Part shown: piece by piece, positions 8,829-16,928 of the stretch
How positions within the stretch are numbered: the first letter of the stretch is position 1
Layout: every line of letters starts with the position of its first letter
Assembly: GCA_947387575.1 (NCBI GenBank)
Contig: CANDOC010000004.1
Coordinates: forward strand, 124,001 to 188,000
Direction of reading: 5' to 3'
Origin: Spongorhabdus nitratireducens
GTDB taxonomy: Bacteria > Pseudomonadota > Gammaproteobacteria > Pseudomonadales > Endozoicomonadaceae
Length of the DNA: 64,000 nucleotides
The notes under the pieces: generated by a model
Database searches by the model: none
Seen by the model: only the letters and a program-made list of their open reading frames with translations
Told to the model about the DNA's origin: nothing
Position numbers and translations under genes: made by a program

Positions 8829-9848
8829 ATGAAGAAACTGCTGCTTTCTGTCCTTGCCGCTTTTGGACTTGGTGTGTTGTTAACGATGGCTGTTGATACG
8901 GTGCTGGATGCCGCGGAACCGGCAGAAGAGCAACCGTTATTCGAGTTTGATGGCAAAAACCTGACCCGTCATGACCTGCCGCCGGGCTATGCCGAAGCCT
9001 GGTTTGGCATCGAGAAGCAGGCCTATGAGCACAAGAAAACAGTTATCGGCCATGCCGTGCGGGATATGTATCTGGAAAAGATCATGGCCGAGCATGGTCT
9101 TGACCGTCAGGAAGCACTGGCCAAAGCCATGCCCCAGGCAGAAGTGACGGAAGAAGAGATGCAGCTGTTCTATGAACAGAATAAAGAGCAGATTCAGGCG
9201 CCTTATGAATCGGTTAAGCCCCGCATCCAGCAATACCTGATGAAAAGCCGCAGTCAGGAAGCCGAACAGCTGTTGCTGGAAAAACTGAAGACCGAACACA
9301 TCTACCAGATCAAGCTGGCTCCCCCGGTATCGCCGCTGAACCTGATTGATGTAGCCGGCTTTCCGGCAAAAGGTAGCGAAGACCCGGTGCTGACACTGGT
9401 GAAATTTGCTGACTATCAATGCCCGCATTGCGGAGTCGCGGCACGCACAGTGGACAAGCTGGTGGATAAATACGGCGACAAGATCCGGCTGGTCTACATG
9501 GACTTTCCCATTAACCGTTCCGGTATTTCCCGTAATGTGGCACTGGCCGGGGTTTGTGCCGATGAGCAGCAACTGTTCTGGCAATTTAATAAGTTGGCCT
9601 TTGAACAGCAGGCCGAACTGACAGAAGCATCACCCCGCGAACTGGCTGAGGCCATCGGTACCAATATGGAACAGTTTGACCAGTGTATGGCCTCGGCACG
9701 ACCGGAAGAAAAGCTCAGCCGATCAGAAGCCGAGGCCGAACGGCTGGGGCTGACTTATACCCCGACACTGTTTCTGAATGGTCAAAGGCTGGAAACAACA
9801 GATCTGGAGCAGGGGCTGGTAACAGCAATAGAAGAGAGACTGCAGTAA
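8829..9848 (+). CDS. DsbA-family thiol oxidoreductase with N-terminal helical domain
   Basis: The 339-residue protein has an N-terminal signal or anchor (about 1-22), a charged helical region of about 150 residues that resembles the arm of SurA/PpiC-type or ScoA-like proteins, and a C-terminal thioredoxin-fold domain. That domain has the redox motif CPHC (Cys198/Cys201) in FADYQCPHCG, the LVYMDFPIN strand, and a cis-proline loop TPTLFLNG. The arrangement is that of the Thioredoxin_4/BdbD-like DsbA group, which forms or isomerises disulfides in the periplasm. The neighbours give no operon context. Start ATG is preceded only by a weak GGA. Confidence 0.87.
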   Translation: MKKLLLSVLAAFGLGVLLTMAVDTVLDAAEPAEEQPLFEFDGKNLTRHDLPPGYAEAWFGIEKQAYEHKKTVIGHAVRDMYLEKIMAEHGLDRQEALAKAMPQAEVTEEEMQLFYEQNKEQIQAPYESVKPRIQQYLMKSRSQEAEQLLLEKLKTEHIYQIKLAPPVSPLNLIDVAGFPAKGSEDPVLTLVKFADYQCPHCGVAARTVDKLVDKYGDKIRLVYMDFPINRSGISRNVALAGVCADEQQLFWQFNKLAFEQQAELTEASPRELAEAIGTNMEQFDQCMASARPEEKLSRSEAEAERLGLTYTPTLFLNGQRLETTDLEQGLVTAIEERLQ

Positions 9849-9936
9849 TAGCAGCGCTATGCCTATGAGATTTCAGAGTGCCTCATGCAAGGCGATTACA
9901 TGAGGCGCAATGAATGTAGATGCCTGAAGCGGAATA

Positions 9937-10128
9937 CTATTTGTGATTCACAGTATTTCTGAAGTTAATGGTCTTCTTCGGATTACCCGACGCATCAACA
10001 ATATCCTGACGCCGCTCTACCTTGTAAATGTGGCGATAGTAGGTTGCTTCAACTTCTTGCGGAGTCAGTGAGCCGACATAGAGCCCGCAACTTTGAAGGT
10101 AGGCCGTCATATGTCTGGTGTGTGGCAT
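9937..10128 (-). CDS. Small hypothetical protein (63 aa)
   Basis: This is a short open frame with an ATG preceded by GGATCAAGCC, a plausible ribosome-binding sequence. The product is basic and polar, with no signal peptide, membrane helix or recognised motif (core TPQEVEATYYRHIYKVERRQDIV). It lies alone between two plus-strand genes. I do not recognise it, and it could be a genuine orphan gene or chance. An FNR-like box lies 77 bp upstream. Confidence 0.4.
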   Translation of the reverse strand: MPHTRHMTAYLQSCGLYVGSLTPQEVEATYYRHIYKVERRQDIVDASGNPKKTINFRNTVNHK

Positions 10129-10204
10129 GGCTTGATCCGATCCTGTGGTCGGTGCTGGCTGCGGAAATCGGCCGCAACTTTAAGTCCAATAAGAAGAGGG
10201 TGCC

Positions 10205-10218
10205 TTGATATAAATCAG
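10205..10218 (+). promoter_or_regulatory. FNR/ANR-like box in 10129-10465 intergenic region
   Basis: TTGAT-ATAA-ATCAG matches nine of ten consensus positions of the FNR box TTGAT-N4-ATCAA. A TACTAA hexamer at 10243-10248 is spaced as a class II -10 element would be, which would give a leader of about 210 bases before the yaiL-like gene. The remaining 337-bp gap holds no coding sequence that I can support. The assignment is tentative. Confidence 0.35.
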
Positions 10219-10465
10219 ATACAGGCGCAGCAAATAAACAAATACTAACTGTCTATGCTCTGTTGTCCGGGGCAGGTAAGGGTGCACGTCCTTGTGCAGA
10301 TCACATCCCTGTAACTAATAACCTATCCCTTTGAGCCAGCTTCCGCTGCGGGATATGCCTATTGGTTTTGTGAGACATATCTCACAGTTTTCTGCTACTA
10401 CCCGCTGGAGCCCTCCGTATGCATGACATATCATAAGCCCCATTTTATGAAGGTTTGGTGAAGCA

Positions 10466-10990
10466 ATGAGTAAATCTCTGCGTGATCAGCTGATGGGAGC
10501 CGGCCTGGCGAACAAGCAGCAGGCACAGGATGCCCAGAAGCACGTAAAGAAAAAGAAGAAAAAGGGCGGCGGTAATCTGTCCCCTGAAGCCAGGGCGGCC
10601 CAGGCCAAAGCCCGGCAGGAACAGGCACAGCGTGACCGTGAACTGAACCTGAAGCGGGAAGCCGAGCGCAAGCAAAAGGGCATTCAGGCTGAAATCCGCC
10701 AGCTGATTGAACAGCACCGGATGCCGGTAGGTAAAGGTGAAGTGGGCTACAACTTTGTCCACGACAAGAAGATCAAGAAGCTCTATGTAACCGCAGACGA
10801 GCAGACCAAGCTGGCCCGCGGCAAGCTGGCAGTGATGTTCTTTGAAGAGACCTACTACCTGCTGCAGCTGGATATCGCCGAGCGCATTATCGAGCGTGAA
10901 CCGGATATCTTTGTGCTGATCAACAAGCCGGAAGAAAGCACCGGTGAAGATGATGATTATCCGCCGATTCCGGATGATTTGATGTGGTGA
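10466..10990 (+). CDS. yaiL: DUF2058 / YaiL family protein
   Basis: The 174-residue protein fits the DUF2058 family. The N-terminus MSKSLRDQLMGAGLANKQQAQ is followed by a lysine-rich stretch (KKKKKKGGG near 28-36), a coiled, highly charged helix (about 40-85), and a conserved C-terminal domain with YNFVHDKKIKKLYV and an acidic tail. Homologues are annotated as nucleoprotein/polynucleotide-associated; the basic region fits nucleic-acid binding but the role is not established. A strong intrinsic terminator follows at 11010-11045, and AT-rich sequence begins after it. Confidence 0.9.
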   Translation: MSKSLRDQLMGAGLANKQQAQDAQKHVKKKKKKGGGNLSPEARAAQAKARQEQAQRDRELNLKREAERKQKGIQAEIRQLIEQHRMPVGKGEVGYNFVHDKKIKKLYVTADEQTKLARGKLAVMFFEETYYLLQLDIAERIIEREPDIFVLINKPEESTGEDDDYPPIPDDLMW

Positions 10991-11009
10991 TTAGGTTGTT
11001 GGTTTGAAG

Positions 11010-11045
11010 AAAAGCCGGAAGATGGATTGTTCTTTCGGCTTTTTG
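11010..11045 (+). terminator. Rho-independent terminator of yaiL-like gene
   Basis: AAAAGCCG (11010-11017) pairs with CGGCTTTT (11036-11043), with added A/T pairing inside, and runs into TTTT. It lies 20 bases after the yaiL-like stop codon. The remaining gap to 11376 is AT-rich and shows nothing I would call coding. Confidence 0.85.
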
Positions 11046-11376
11046 GGAGGTCTGGATATTAGGCTAGAAATCCATTTTAGGAACTTGCTCTTTAAAAATA
11101 TATATCTGGAAGCTCAGTTTCTGATTGATGAAACTGTAGTATATTTGATTATATTTCAGAGCATTCAATGCTTTAATATGTTTGATCATGAGAATATACG
11201 CTATAAGAAAAACAATATTTGTTTAACCTCAAGTCGTATAAAAAAGGGGCTAAATACGTCGAATGTTGGATTGTCTTGTAGCCTAAATTTTAGTTGTACA
11301 GTATAAAGTAGATGTCTTCTTTTAAATAATAGATATCACTTAAATTAATATTTTTATTACATCGAATAGGACCTAA

Positions 11377-12708
11377 ATGTTAGGAAGTTTGTTAGCTGAT
11401 AAAGTTGATGTTTCGAGCTCTCAGAATAATCCACCATTTGAAACAGATTATGACTATCAGGAGATTTTGGATAATCACCAGTCAGCAATTGAGGATTGGA
11501 AAGCTTTAAATAAACAAGAAAAGCTGAATTACAAAAACAACCTTGTCTGCTATATGAAGGAGTATAATGTTCTTGATCCAAAGGACGAAGCTTTCTTGAA
11601 ATGTAAAAATTTTCATATTCTGACAAGAGAAATAGATGAAAGAATTAAATCTGTAAATTCATTTGAAATGTTACCAATAGATGATTTGCACTTTGAAAAA
11701 TCTCTTTTGGAGTTAATGGAAAATATTGAAAATACTGTTCAGATACGAGAGCTATATAAGTTAAGAAATAAAACTTTAGGAAAAACAAAGAATGCAGGAG
11801 TCAAGGCAGATGATGCAGCAAGATTGAAAAACTGTCTGCGTCAAGGGAGAGAATTGTTTCTCTCAGGTAAAAATGGATCTTTGATGGTTAAGCCATTAAA
11901 TTATTTTTATTCGCTAACAGCATATTCTTACGCTGCAATTATACTGAACAATCCAATTAGATATAATCTGGAGGGATTGCCAGGTTCTCATGGCGTTAAC
12001 TTCCTCCCAGATGACATGAGGATTCAATTTGGTGGGGAAATGCCTCATGGTACTTTTAGTGATTTGTTCACATCTTTTCCCACCACACTGATTAGAAACA
12101 AAAACTTTGAGGTAATACAAGATAATACCGATTCAATTTTGGCCTTTTATAAAAATAAACATACCGTCAGTATGGGAACCATGCTCAGTATGATCCCAGA
12201 AATCAGGGAGTATCATAAACTAATCACTGGGGAGCGGAGTAGAACACATCCACTTGAGATTACCCTTGGTAATGATCGCCGTATAAATACTTGGGAGTTT
12301 CAAATAGGGGACGGTGAAACTAAGATTCCTAGTGAAGAAATTGAAAATGCGTTCCCAAATTTTAGTGTTGTAGAAAGGCATGGTAAGTTTGTTGTATCTG
12401 TCCCAGCTGTTGATTCACACAAAATAAAAGCATCTATAACTGTAGATGCACGAGGTAACTTTTGGTTCATTGAGAATCCATTTTTCCCTGTCATCTTACC
12501 TGAAATGAGTATTCATTTTATTTTGACCAATGTGTTTAGCAATATCATGCGTTACTCTCCAGATAGATGGGGAGGAATTCTTCTGAATGAGGTTAATTCA
12601 GATATTTCATTAATTGTAAGAAAATACCTTTCTGCTTTTGAGAATAAATTTCCAATTTTATTGTTGAGGTCGATATCTAAGTATTACCCATACATTATTG
12701 AGAACTAA
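11377..12708 (+). CDS. YaaC-like family protein
   Basis: The 443-residue protein has no signal peptide. Residues about 145-330 resemble the YaaC-like family: a helical segment LRQGRELFLSG...KPLNYFYSLTAYSYAAIIL, the motif GSHGVNF, an FGGEMPHGTFSDLF stretch, and VSMGTMLSMIPEI. A beta-rich C-terminal half follows and ends in helices (about 375-443). The N-terminal 140 residues are helical and not recognised. The biochemical role of the family is unknown. Its AT-rich codon use differs strongly from the flanking genes, which suggests transfer. The start ATG lacks a clear Shine-Dalgarno sequence (AATAGGACCTAA upstream). Confidence 0.65.
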   Translation: MLGSLLADKVDVSSSQNNPPFETDYDYQEILDNHQSAIEDWKALNKQEKLNYKNNLVCYMKEYNVLDPKDEAFLKCKNFHILTREIDERIKSVNSFEMLPIDDLHFEKSLLELMENIENTVQIRELYKLRNKTLGKTKNAGVKADDAARLKNCLRQGRELFLSGKNGSLMVKPLNYFYSLTAYSYAAIILNNPIRYNLEGLPGSHGVNFLPDDMRIQFGGEMPHGTFSDLFTSFPTTLIRNKNFEVIQDNTDSILAFYKNKHTVSMGTMLSMIPEIREYHKLITGERSRTHPLEITLGNDRRINTWEFQIGDGETKIPSEEIENAFPNFSVVERHGKFVVSVPAVDSHKIKASITVDARGNFWFIENPFFPVILPEMSIHFILTNVFSNIMRYSPDRWGGILLNEVNSDISLIVRKYLSAFENKFPILLLRSISKYYPYIIEN

Positions 12709-13187
12709 ATTTTATTAGATTGAAGGGTATTCATGTTTTTGTTAGCCTTGATTCATGTGGTTCATGCCTTCATTATATGATTTAAATTGATCCTGTGAAT
12801 TATGTCTTTTCAAGATCAAAGGCAGGGCTGATAGGAGTTATGGATATCCTTTTATTTATGTCAGAATTTTTCTTTTTAAATTTAAATAAAAAGATATCAA
12901 AACACTAAAAAAGACTGGCATGTTTTAGGTAGTCTTTGAAGTGGTTCTTCCTTCTTTCTGGGACTCATTTTTCTAGAGGAAGGATCTTTTCAAGTATTAT
13001 TCATTAACTTGGTGGGTTTAAATAAATGGAAGAGTAGAGAAAGTTATATGAAAATGCTAAATATAATTGGCATTTAAAATCAGCTAAATAAAAATCCATA
13101 TTTTTGATGGCTTAAAAATTTTAGAAGCTAATATTTTTTAGTCGCTGATTTTATTTTATGTATTAAAATGTTGAGTTTGTAACGATT
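12709..13187. other. AT-rich non-coding stretch with one inverted repeat
   Basis: This 479-bp gap between the YaaC-like gene and the membrane-protein gene has no open frame of note. AAAGACT (12910-12916) pairs with AGTCTTT (12931-12937), a weak terminator-like hairpin without a T-run. Promoter-like A/T hexamers are too frequent to be informative. Confidence 0.4.
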
Positions 13188-13778
13188 ATGACGAAAGACC
13201 AAAGTCAAGATGTATCTAAGTCTAACTGGTTGGTGTCCTTTGGGCTTTTAATGTTAACTCTTGCTTTTGCAGCAATAATTTATATAGCATTTGTTTTGTC
13301 TAATGATAGTAGATTTAATCCAGCCGACTGGGACTTCAAAGGCCAGTACTTTTTATATTCTTTTGTATTTTCTGTTTTATTGGTGGTTTTAGTGAATTAT
13401 TTTGTGGTTTCAAGAGATATTGATTTTGAATCAAAGATCGAGAGCGCATTTGATACTAACGAATACAGGAATGCAGAAAAGAAATGGTTAGACTGTATCT
13501 TATCACATTATGCTAATGTGGCTACTGTCGGTTTATTGTTGATGAGTTTAATTTTCATATTAAAACCATATGTTCATAAAGTACAGTTTTTATTAACTAC
13601 GCTACCTTTGGGTTTATTTACTTCGCTAATCTTTGCTTTATACTCATTGTTCTTCATTAGGCTTGCAAAAGGGTTAGCGAAATATAGTATTTGGATTTAC
13701 TTTGCGATTGGTTTTCTTGTATTAATATTGGATATGCAAGTAATTGAACTTTTTATCAAGAGTGTACCGCAAGGATGA
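13188..13778 (+). CDS. Uncharacterised multi-pass membrane protein (196 aa)
   Basis: I do not recognise this protein. It has about five predicted transmembrane helices (roughly 15-37, 50-70, 106-126, 132-155 and 166-188) and a charged cytoplasmic or periplasmic loop (about 72-104, DIDFESKIESAFDTNEYRNAEKKW). It shares the AT-rich codon use of the YaaC-like gene 479 bp upstream, so both probably arrived together, but the gap argues against tight co-transcription. No catalytic motif is visible. Confidence 0.65.
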   Translation: MTKDQSQDVSKSNWLVSFGLLMLTLAFAAIIYIAFVLSNDSRFNPADWDFKGQYFLYSFVFSVLLVVLVNYFVVSRDIDFESKIESAFDTNEYRNAEKKWLDCILSHYANVATVGLLLMSLIFILKPYVHKVQFLLTTLPLGLFTSLIFALYSLFFIRLAKGLAKYSIWIYFAIGFLVLILDMQVIELFIKSVPQG

Positions 13779-13797
13779 ATATAAGCTGAGTATCCGC

Positions 13798-13930
13798 TTT
13801 ACTTGCCTCCTGAGAATGGTTGTGTGCTGAAGATCACCTGATCGGCAGGAACTATGAGCATCGTCGTTAGTGGGTTGTCGACAGACTGAAGGCATTGGTA
13901 GATATCTTGGCCACCGAAGCTTGTGCTTAA
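13798..13930 (+). pseudogene. Remnant of a REP-associated tyrosine transposase (RAYT)
   Basis: From 13823 one frame reads CAEDHLIGRNYEHRR, a stop, then WVVDRLKALVDILATEACA and a second stop. This resembles the N-terminal part of RAYT proteins, in which a conserved EHRRQW is followed by DRL and ..VCAYAVMSNHYH. The Gln codon has become TAG. A preceding piece (TCLLRMVVC) is in another frame, so a frameshift is present too. The HxH and catalytic Tyr regions are missing. The fragment marks the edge of the AT-rich island. Confidence 0.6.
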
Positions 13931-13952
13931 TTTAGCCAAAAAGATACTGAGA

Positions 13953-13980
13953 AAAGCAGAATTTGTATGAGTTCTGCTTT
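13953..13980. terminator. Bidirectional terminator-like hairpin
   Basis: AAAGCAGAA (13953-13961) pairs perfectly with TTCTGCTTT (13972-13980) around a 10-base loop. The A/T arms give a T-run on both strands. It lies 3 bases beyond the stop codon of the minus-strand SDR gene, so it most likely ends that operon. Confidence 0.7.
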
Positions 13981-13983
13981 GCT

Positions 13984-14913
13984 TCAGCCTCTATGTAAAA
14001 CACCAATAAAATGATGCAATGCCTGCCGAGCATTATTCTGAAACGCTTCATTATCCAACGCAGGAAAAATCAACCGTTGCTCATCGATCTCACCACTTAA
14101 TCCCTTCTTGCTGGCATAAAATATGCCACTCTTTAAATCTTGATTGTAAAGCCCTTCAAGGTAACGCCTGGCACCAAAATCTGCCCGGTGGGCTTTTCCA
14201 AAAAGCACCATCAACCACATCATGGTTTTCATAAAGGTTTTTTGTAATACCGGTAAGGTCTCTGCACCCTGGGTTCCGGCAGTCAGGCCCGGGCTCATGG
14301 TGATAAATTTGATTTCCGGATGTTGTCTTGCAAGGGCTGATATCCAGAATGCGCCGATCAGTTTGATATGGTTGTAAATGACCATAGGATCATTTTCGTT
14401 TTCGAAATATGAGCCATCACAGATACTGATAAATTCTTCGGTGGAGTAGTTGGCGAGCTCCGGGCGTTTCATGCCCATTTCTTTCACGCCCCGGCTGCCT
14501 TCAGAGCCGGAATAAACCGCAACCTGAGTAAGCCTTTTGGCCTTGATCAGTTCATTGATTAATACGACGTGCCCCAGCAGGTTCACGGCTGCGATATTGA
14601 TCACCCCCTCTTTGGTCAGTTGTTTAAAGTTATAGCCACCGGACCCTCCGGCATTCATTACCAGACCATCAACAGGTTGCTCCAGTTGTGAAACGGCCTG
14701 ACGGACAGAATCGGTATCGCTGACATCCATCAGCAGAATTTCAAAAATCTGTTTACCCGTCACCTGCTCAAGTTCTGCTTTGGCCTGCAGGGCTTTTTGC
14801 TGATTGCGGCAGCCCAGGTAGATGGTTTCAATACCTTTTTGATCGGCTAACTGTCTGGCGCACTCTTTGCCAAGACCAGCATTTGCGCCTGTTACCAATA
14901 CGCGTTTTAACAT
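13984..14913 (-). CDS. Short-chain dehydrogenase/reductase family protein
   Basis: This 309-residue NAD(P)-dependent oxidoreductase has a Rossmann fold. It has the cofactor motif TGANAGLG (about residues 8-15), a NAG-type motif (MNAGGSGG), the catalytic serine region VAVYSGSEGSRG, and a YxxxK pair in YNHIK. It is longer than a classical SDR and resembles the protochlorophyllide-reductase/retinol-dehydrogenase-like branch. It is the last gene of a minus-strand operon after SRPBCC, DUF1330 and AraC-GyrI genes, 14 bp from the latter. The substrate is unknown. Confidence 0.88.
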   Translation of the reverse strand: MLKRVLVTGANAGLGKECARQLADQKGIETIYLGCRNQQKALQAKAELEQVTGKQIFEILLMDVSDTDSVRQAVSQLEQPVDGLVMNAGGSGGYNFKQLTKEGVINIAAVNLLGHVVLINELIKAKRLTQVAVYSGSEGSRGVKEMGMKRPELANYSTEEFISICDGSYFENENDPMVIYNHIKLIGAFWISALARQHPEIKFITMSPGLTAGTQGAETLPVLQKTFMKTMMWLMVLFGKAHRADFGARRYLEGLYNQDLKSGIFYASKKGLSGEIDEQRLIFPALDNEAFQNNARQALHHFIGVLHRG

Positions 14914-14927
14914 AGCGAATTCCCCTG

Positions 14928-15818
14928 CTAGCGCTTTAATGGTCGTGGAGTGACGGGAATATGAAGATAGATTTCACTATCTGAGCTGTTCGGGTTTTCA
15001 ACATTGAATTTATTGCCGTACAGCTCAAAGTCCGGCTTCTCGACATAGTCATAGTGAGATTTCGGTAGCCAGCTGCCCCAGATGTATTTCAGTGTTTTTT
15101 CCAGATCCGCAACAGCGCCCCGGTGAGTAAACCTTGCGTACATTTGCTCGGGTAGTTCGCGGGTAATCATGCCTTCGGGTACATCGTCAAAATTAGTCAC
15201 AGCAACGGAGCAGATATAGCTGAAGGTGACTCTGTCATCTTCCTCCTGATACTGCTCATAAATACCGAAGAACTCCGGGCTGACCTGGTTCGGAATTTTG
15301 CCGCGATAAGGGCCGAATGCTGACCAGAGTCTGGGTAGATTCAAATCACTGTCATCATATTGTTGGGAAATACCAACCAGTTTGGTGGCTGGCCGGATAA
15401 AGATCTCCGGCTCCATGCTGATATCGTTCTGCAGGTAGTTGAGCATATGAGGGCTGAACTGATCCTTATACAGCAGGCGAAAAGGATCCCTGGCCTTGCG
15501 ATACTGTGCCGGCGTCATATTAAACTGGGCCTTGAAGGCACGGGTAAACGCTTCCTGTGAATCAAACTGGCAGGCCAGTGCCAGATCGAGAATATTAATA
15601 TCGTCACTCAGAAGCTTGGTGGCAGCGACGGTTAATCGCCTTTTTCGTAGATACTCTTTTGGCGTATCGCCCACCAGGGCTTTAAAAATACGGCTGAAGT
15701 GATAGGTCGAATAATGAGATGCGGCAGCAATTTCATGCACCGAAATTTTTTCAAATAAATGCTGTTCGACAAAATCTATACTTTTAAAAAATCGTTGCAT
15801 AACCCGATTCCTGTTCAA
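14928..15818 (-). CDS. AraC-family regulator with GyrI-like effector-binding domain
   Basis: The 296-residue protein has an N-terminal AraC-type double helix-turn-helix (about 5-105, with the DLALACQFDSQEAFTRAFKAQFNMTP signature) and a C-terminal GyrI-like/SOUL-fold small-molecule domain (about 135-292). This is the Rob/SoxS-related architecture in which the C-terminal domain binds hydrophobic ligands. It lies between the DUF1330 and SDR genes on the same strand and probably controls this operon. The gap to the DUF1330 gene is only 33 bp. Confidence 0.93.
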   Translation of the reverse strand: MNRNRVMQRFFKSIDFVEQHLFEKISVHEIAAASHYSTYHFSRIFKALVGDTPKEYLRKRRLTVAATKLLSDDINILDLALACQFDSQEAFTRAFKAQFNMTPAQYRKARDPFRLLYKDQFSPHMLNYLQNDISMEPEIFIRPATKLVGISQQYDDSDLNLPRLWSAFGPYRGKIPNQVSPEFFGIYEQYQEEDDRVTFSYICSVAVTNFDDVPEGMITRELPEQMYARFTHRGAVADLEKTLKYIWGSWLPKSHYDYVEKPDFELYGNKFNVENPNSSDSEIYLHIPVTPRPLKR

Positions 15819-15851
15819 TGCAGCTGCAGGTCTAGATAAGCACCTTGCGTC

Positions 15852-16157
15852 TTATATTTTTTCACTGCAAATGTAGTAACGAATATCTCTGAACCCCTGA
15901 TCCCGCAGCGGAAGCAGCTTTTGGTATTCCGGGTCATTGAATAACGCTTCCACGGCCTGACGGTGAGGGAATGACAGTACAGAAAATACCGATGGTGCTG
16001 CAGCATCATCCAATGCCTGCTCTACATCGTAAGTTGCGACCTTAACAACGCCGTGTGCTTTTGAAACGATATGAGCTTGTTCCATATAGCTCACCAAAGC
16101 ATCAAGGTTATCAAAATCAGGCGTTGCTTCGATCATCAGGAATACCGGATAGTCCAT
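15852..16157 (-). CDS. DUF1330 family protein
   Basis: The 101-residue protein has the ferredoxin-like alpha/beta layout and motifs of DUF1330: a start MDYPVFLMIEATP, a central segment around HGVVKVATYDVE, SVLSFPHRQAVEALFNDPEYQKLLPLRDQG, and a C-terminal strand. Relatives are dimeric alpha/beta-barrel proteins of unknown or small-molecule function. The gene lies 10 bp downstream of the SRPBCC gene, so the two are co-transcribed. Confidence 0.85.
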   Translation of the reverse strand: MDYPVFLMIEATPDFDNLDALVSYMEQAHIVSKAHGVVKVATYDVEQALDDAAAPSVFSVLSFPHRQAVEALFNDPEYQKLLPLRDQGFRDIRYYICSEKI

Positions 16158-16167
16158 AGGTGAGCTC

Positions 16168-16671
16168 TCAGTTAAAGATCGCTTTCAGTTCTGCTTTGGC
16201 AGGTAGCTCCTTGCCTACACTTTTTCCTGTTGCTGAATGGTAAGCCAGTCCGGTCAGGATCTTCTTCAGCACCTTTCTCATCATTGGCTTCATCAGAATA
16301 TTGGCCATCAGCCATCCCAGCGGGCCAAACTTCACATCAAACTCCATTGCCATCGTCAGAATGCTGGTCTGTTGGTTGACGGGTTTGACCTTCATAAATG
16401 CATAGAACTTTTTGAAAGGCATGGGGTGGTCCCGCAGCTCTACCTTGAGGCTTTCGCCTTCCCGGTAATCAATAATCTCTTCTACTGCGCTGGTGCCATC
16501 ATGAAACTGACAGACCCTTTGGGCTCCCAGCCCGGATTGTTTGCTGCCCTCAACCGGTGAGTGTTTAACGGTCGGTGAGAAGTGCTCGATGCTGCTGAAG
16601 TCATCCAGTACTGCCCAGACCCTGCCGGCTGGAACATGGACCTGCAGGCTTTGCTCAACGTGCTGTGTCAT
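16168..16671 (-). CDS. SRPBCC / polyketide-cyclase-like family protein
   Basis: This 167-residue protein fits the START/SRPBCC fold. It begins with the typical QSLQVHVPAGRVWAVLDDFSSIEHFSP strand-helix segment and has further beta strands with EIIDYREGESLKVEL. A long C-terminal helix (KKILTGLAYHSATGKSVG) follows. The fold forms a cavity for hydrophobic ligands. It is the first gene of the SRPBCC-DUF1330-AraC/GyrI-SDR operon. Its promoter lies in the 650-bp divergent region upstream, opposite the sigma-54-like promoter at 16929. Confidence 0.87.
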   Translation of the reverse strand: MTQHVEQSLQVHVPAGRVWAVLDDFSSIEHFSPTVKHSPVEGSKQSGLGAQRVCQFHDGTSAVEEIIDYREGESLKVELRDHPMPFKKFYAFMKVKPVNQQTSILTMAMEFDVKFGPLGWLMANILMKPMMRKVLKKILTGLAYHSATGKSVGKELPAKAELKAIFN

Positions 16672-16824
16672 GGTTGTATCCTCAACGTATCTGTAATTTG
16701 TGAATATCAGTTATGTTGTTGGGGATATGTTATGAGCAGGCAGAACTGTTTTTTTGATATTTCTTGCGGTTCTGGTTTTTGACGGGGAAGGGTGGCCCCT
16801 TGTTTGTTACGGTTTATGCGTAAG

Positions 16825-16852
16825 TGTTACCAGTGTGGGCGCAGGGGTAACA
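16825..16852. promoter_or_regulatory. Inverted repeat TGTTACC-N14-GGTAACA, candidate enhancer site
   Basis: TGTTACC (16825-16831) and GGTAACA (16846-16852) form a perfect 7-bp inverted repeat. Its centre lies about 115 bp upstream of the start expected from the sigma-54-like element at 16929. That distance suits an upstream activating site for an enhancer-binding protein. The activator is not encoded nearby. Confidence 0.4.
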
Positions 16853-16885
16853 GGCACTATGGTGATGAACTGCCTTTCTAATACA

Positions 16886-16913
16886 TTAATTATCATAACC
16901 ATATGATAATTAA
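16886..16913. promoter_or_regulatory. 28-bp palindrome, candidate operator
   Basis: TTAATTATCAT (16886-16896) and ATGATAATTAA (16903-16913) are perfect complements around AACCAT. A dyad of 11 bp per arm so close to the sigma-54-like promoter (centre about 54 bp from the expected start) is likely a protein-binding site. It could serve either the plus-strand unit or the divergent SRPBCC operon. Confidence 0.5.
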
Positions 16914-16928
16914 CGGTTTGTTTGTTTT

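Larger units (their letters stand above)
11046..13830. other. AT-rich accessory island
   Basis: From just after the yaiL terminator to about 13830 the base composition becomes visibly AT-rich, with many A/T homopolymer runs and A/T-ending codons, unlike the flanks. It holds two genes without housekeeping identity and ends beside a decayed REP-associated transposase. This looks like horizontally acquired DNA. No direct repeats or tRNA target were found at its edges. Confidence 0.6.

Noticed and set aside
11004-11306. 100-codon open frame in AT-rich sequence after the yaiL-like gene
   Set aside because: It begins inside the intrinsic terminator of the upstream gene, has no ribosome-binding site and its product shows no protein-like pattern.
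13821-13930. Short gene in place of a transposase remnant
   Set aside because: An in-frame stop divides it and no start codon with a ribosome-binding site fits; the similarity is to the middle of a longer protein.
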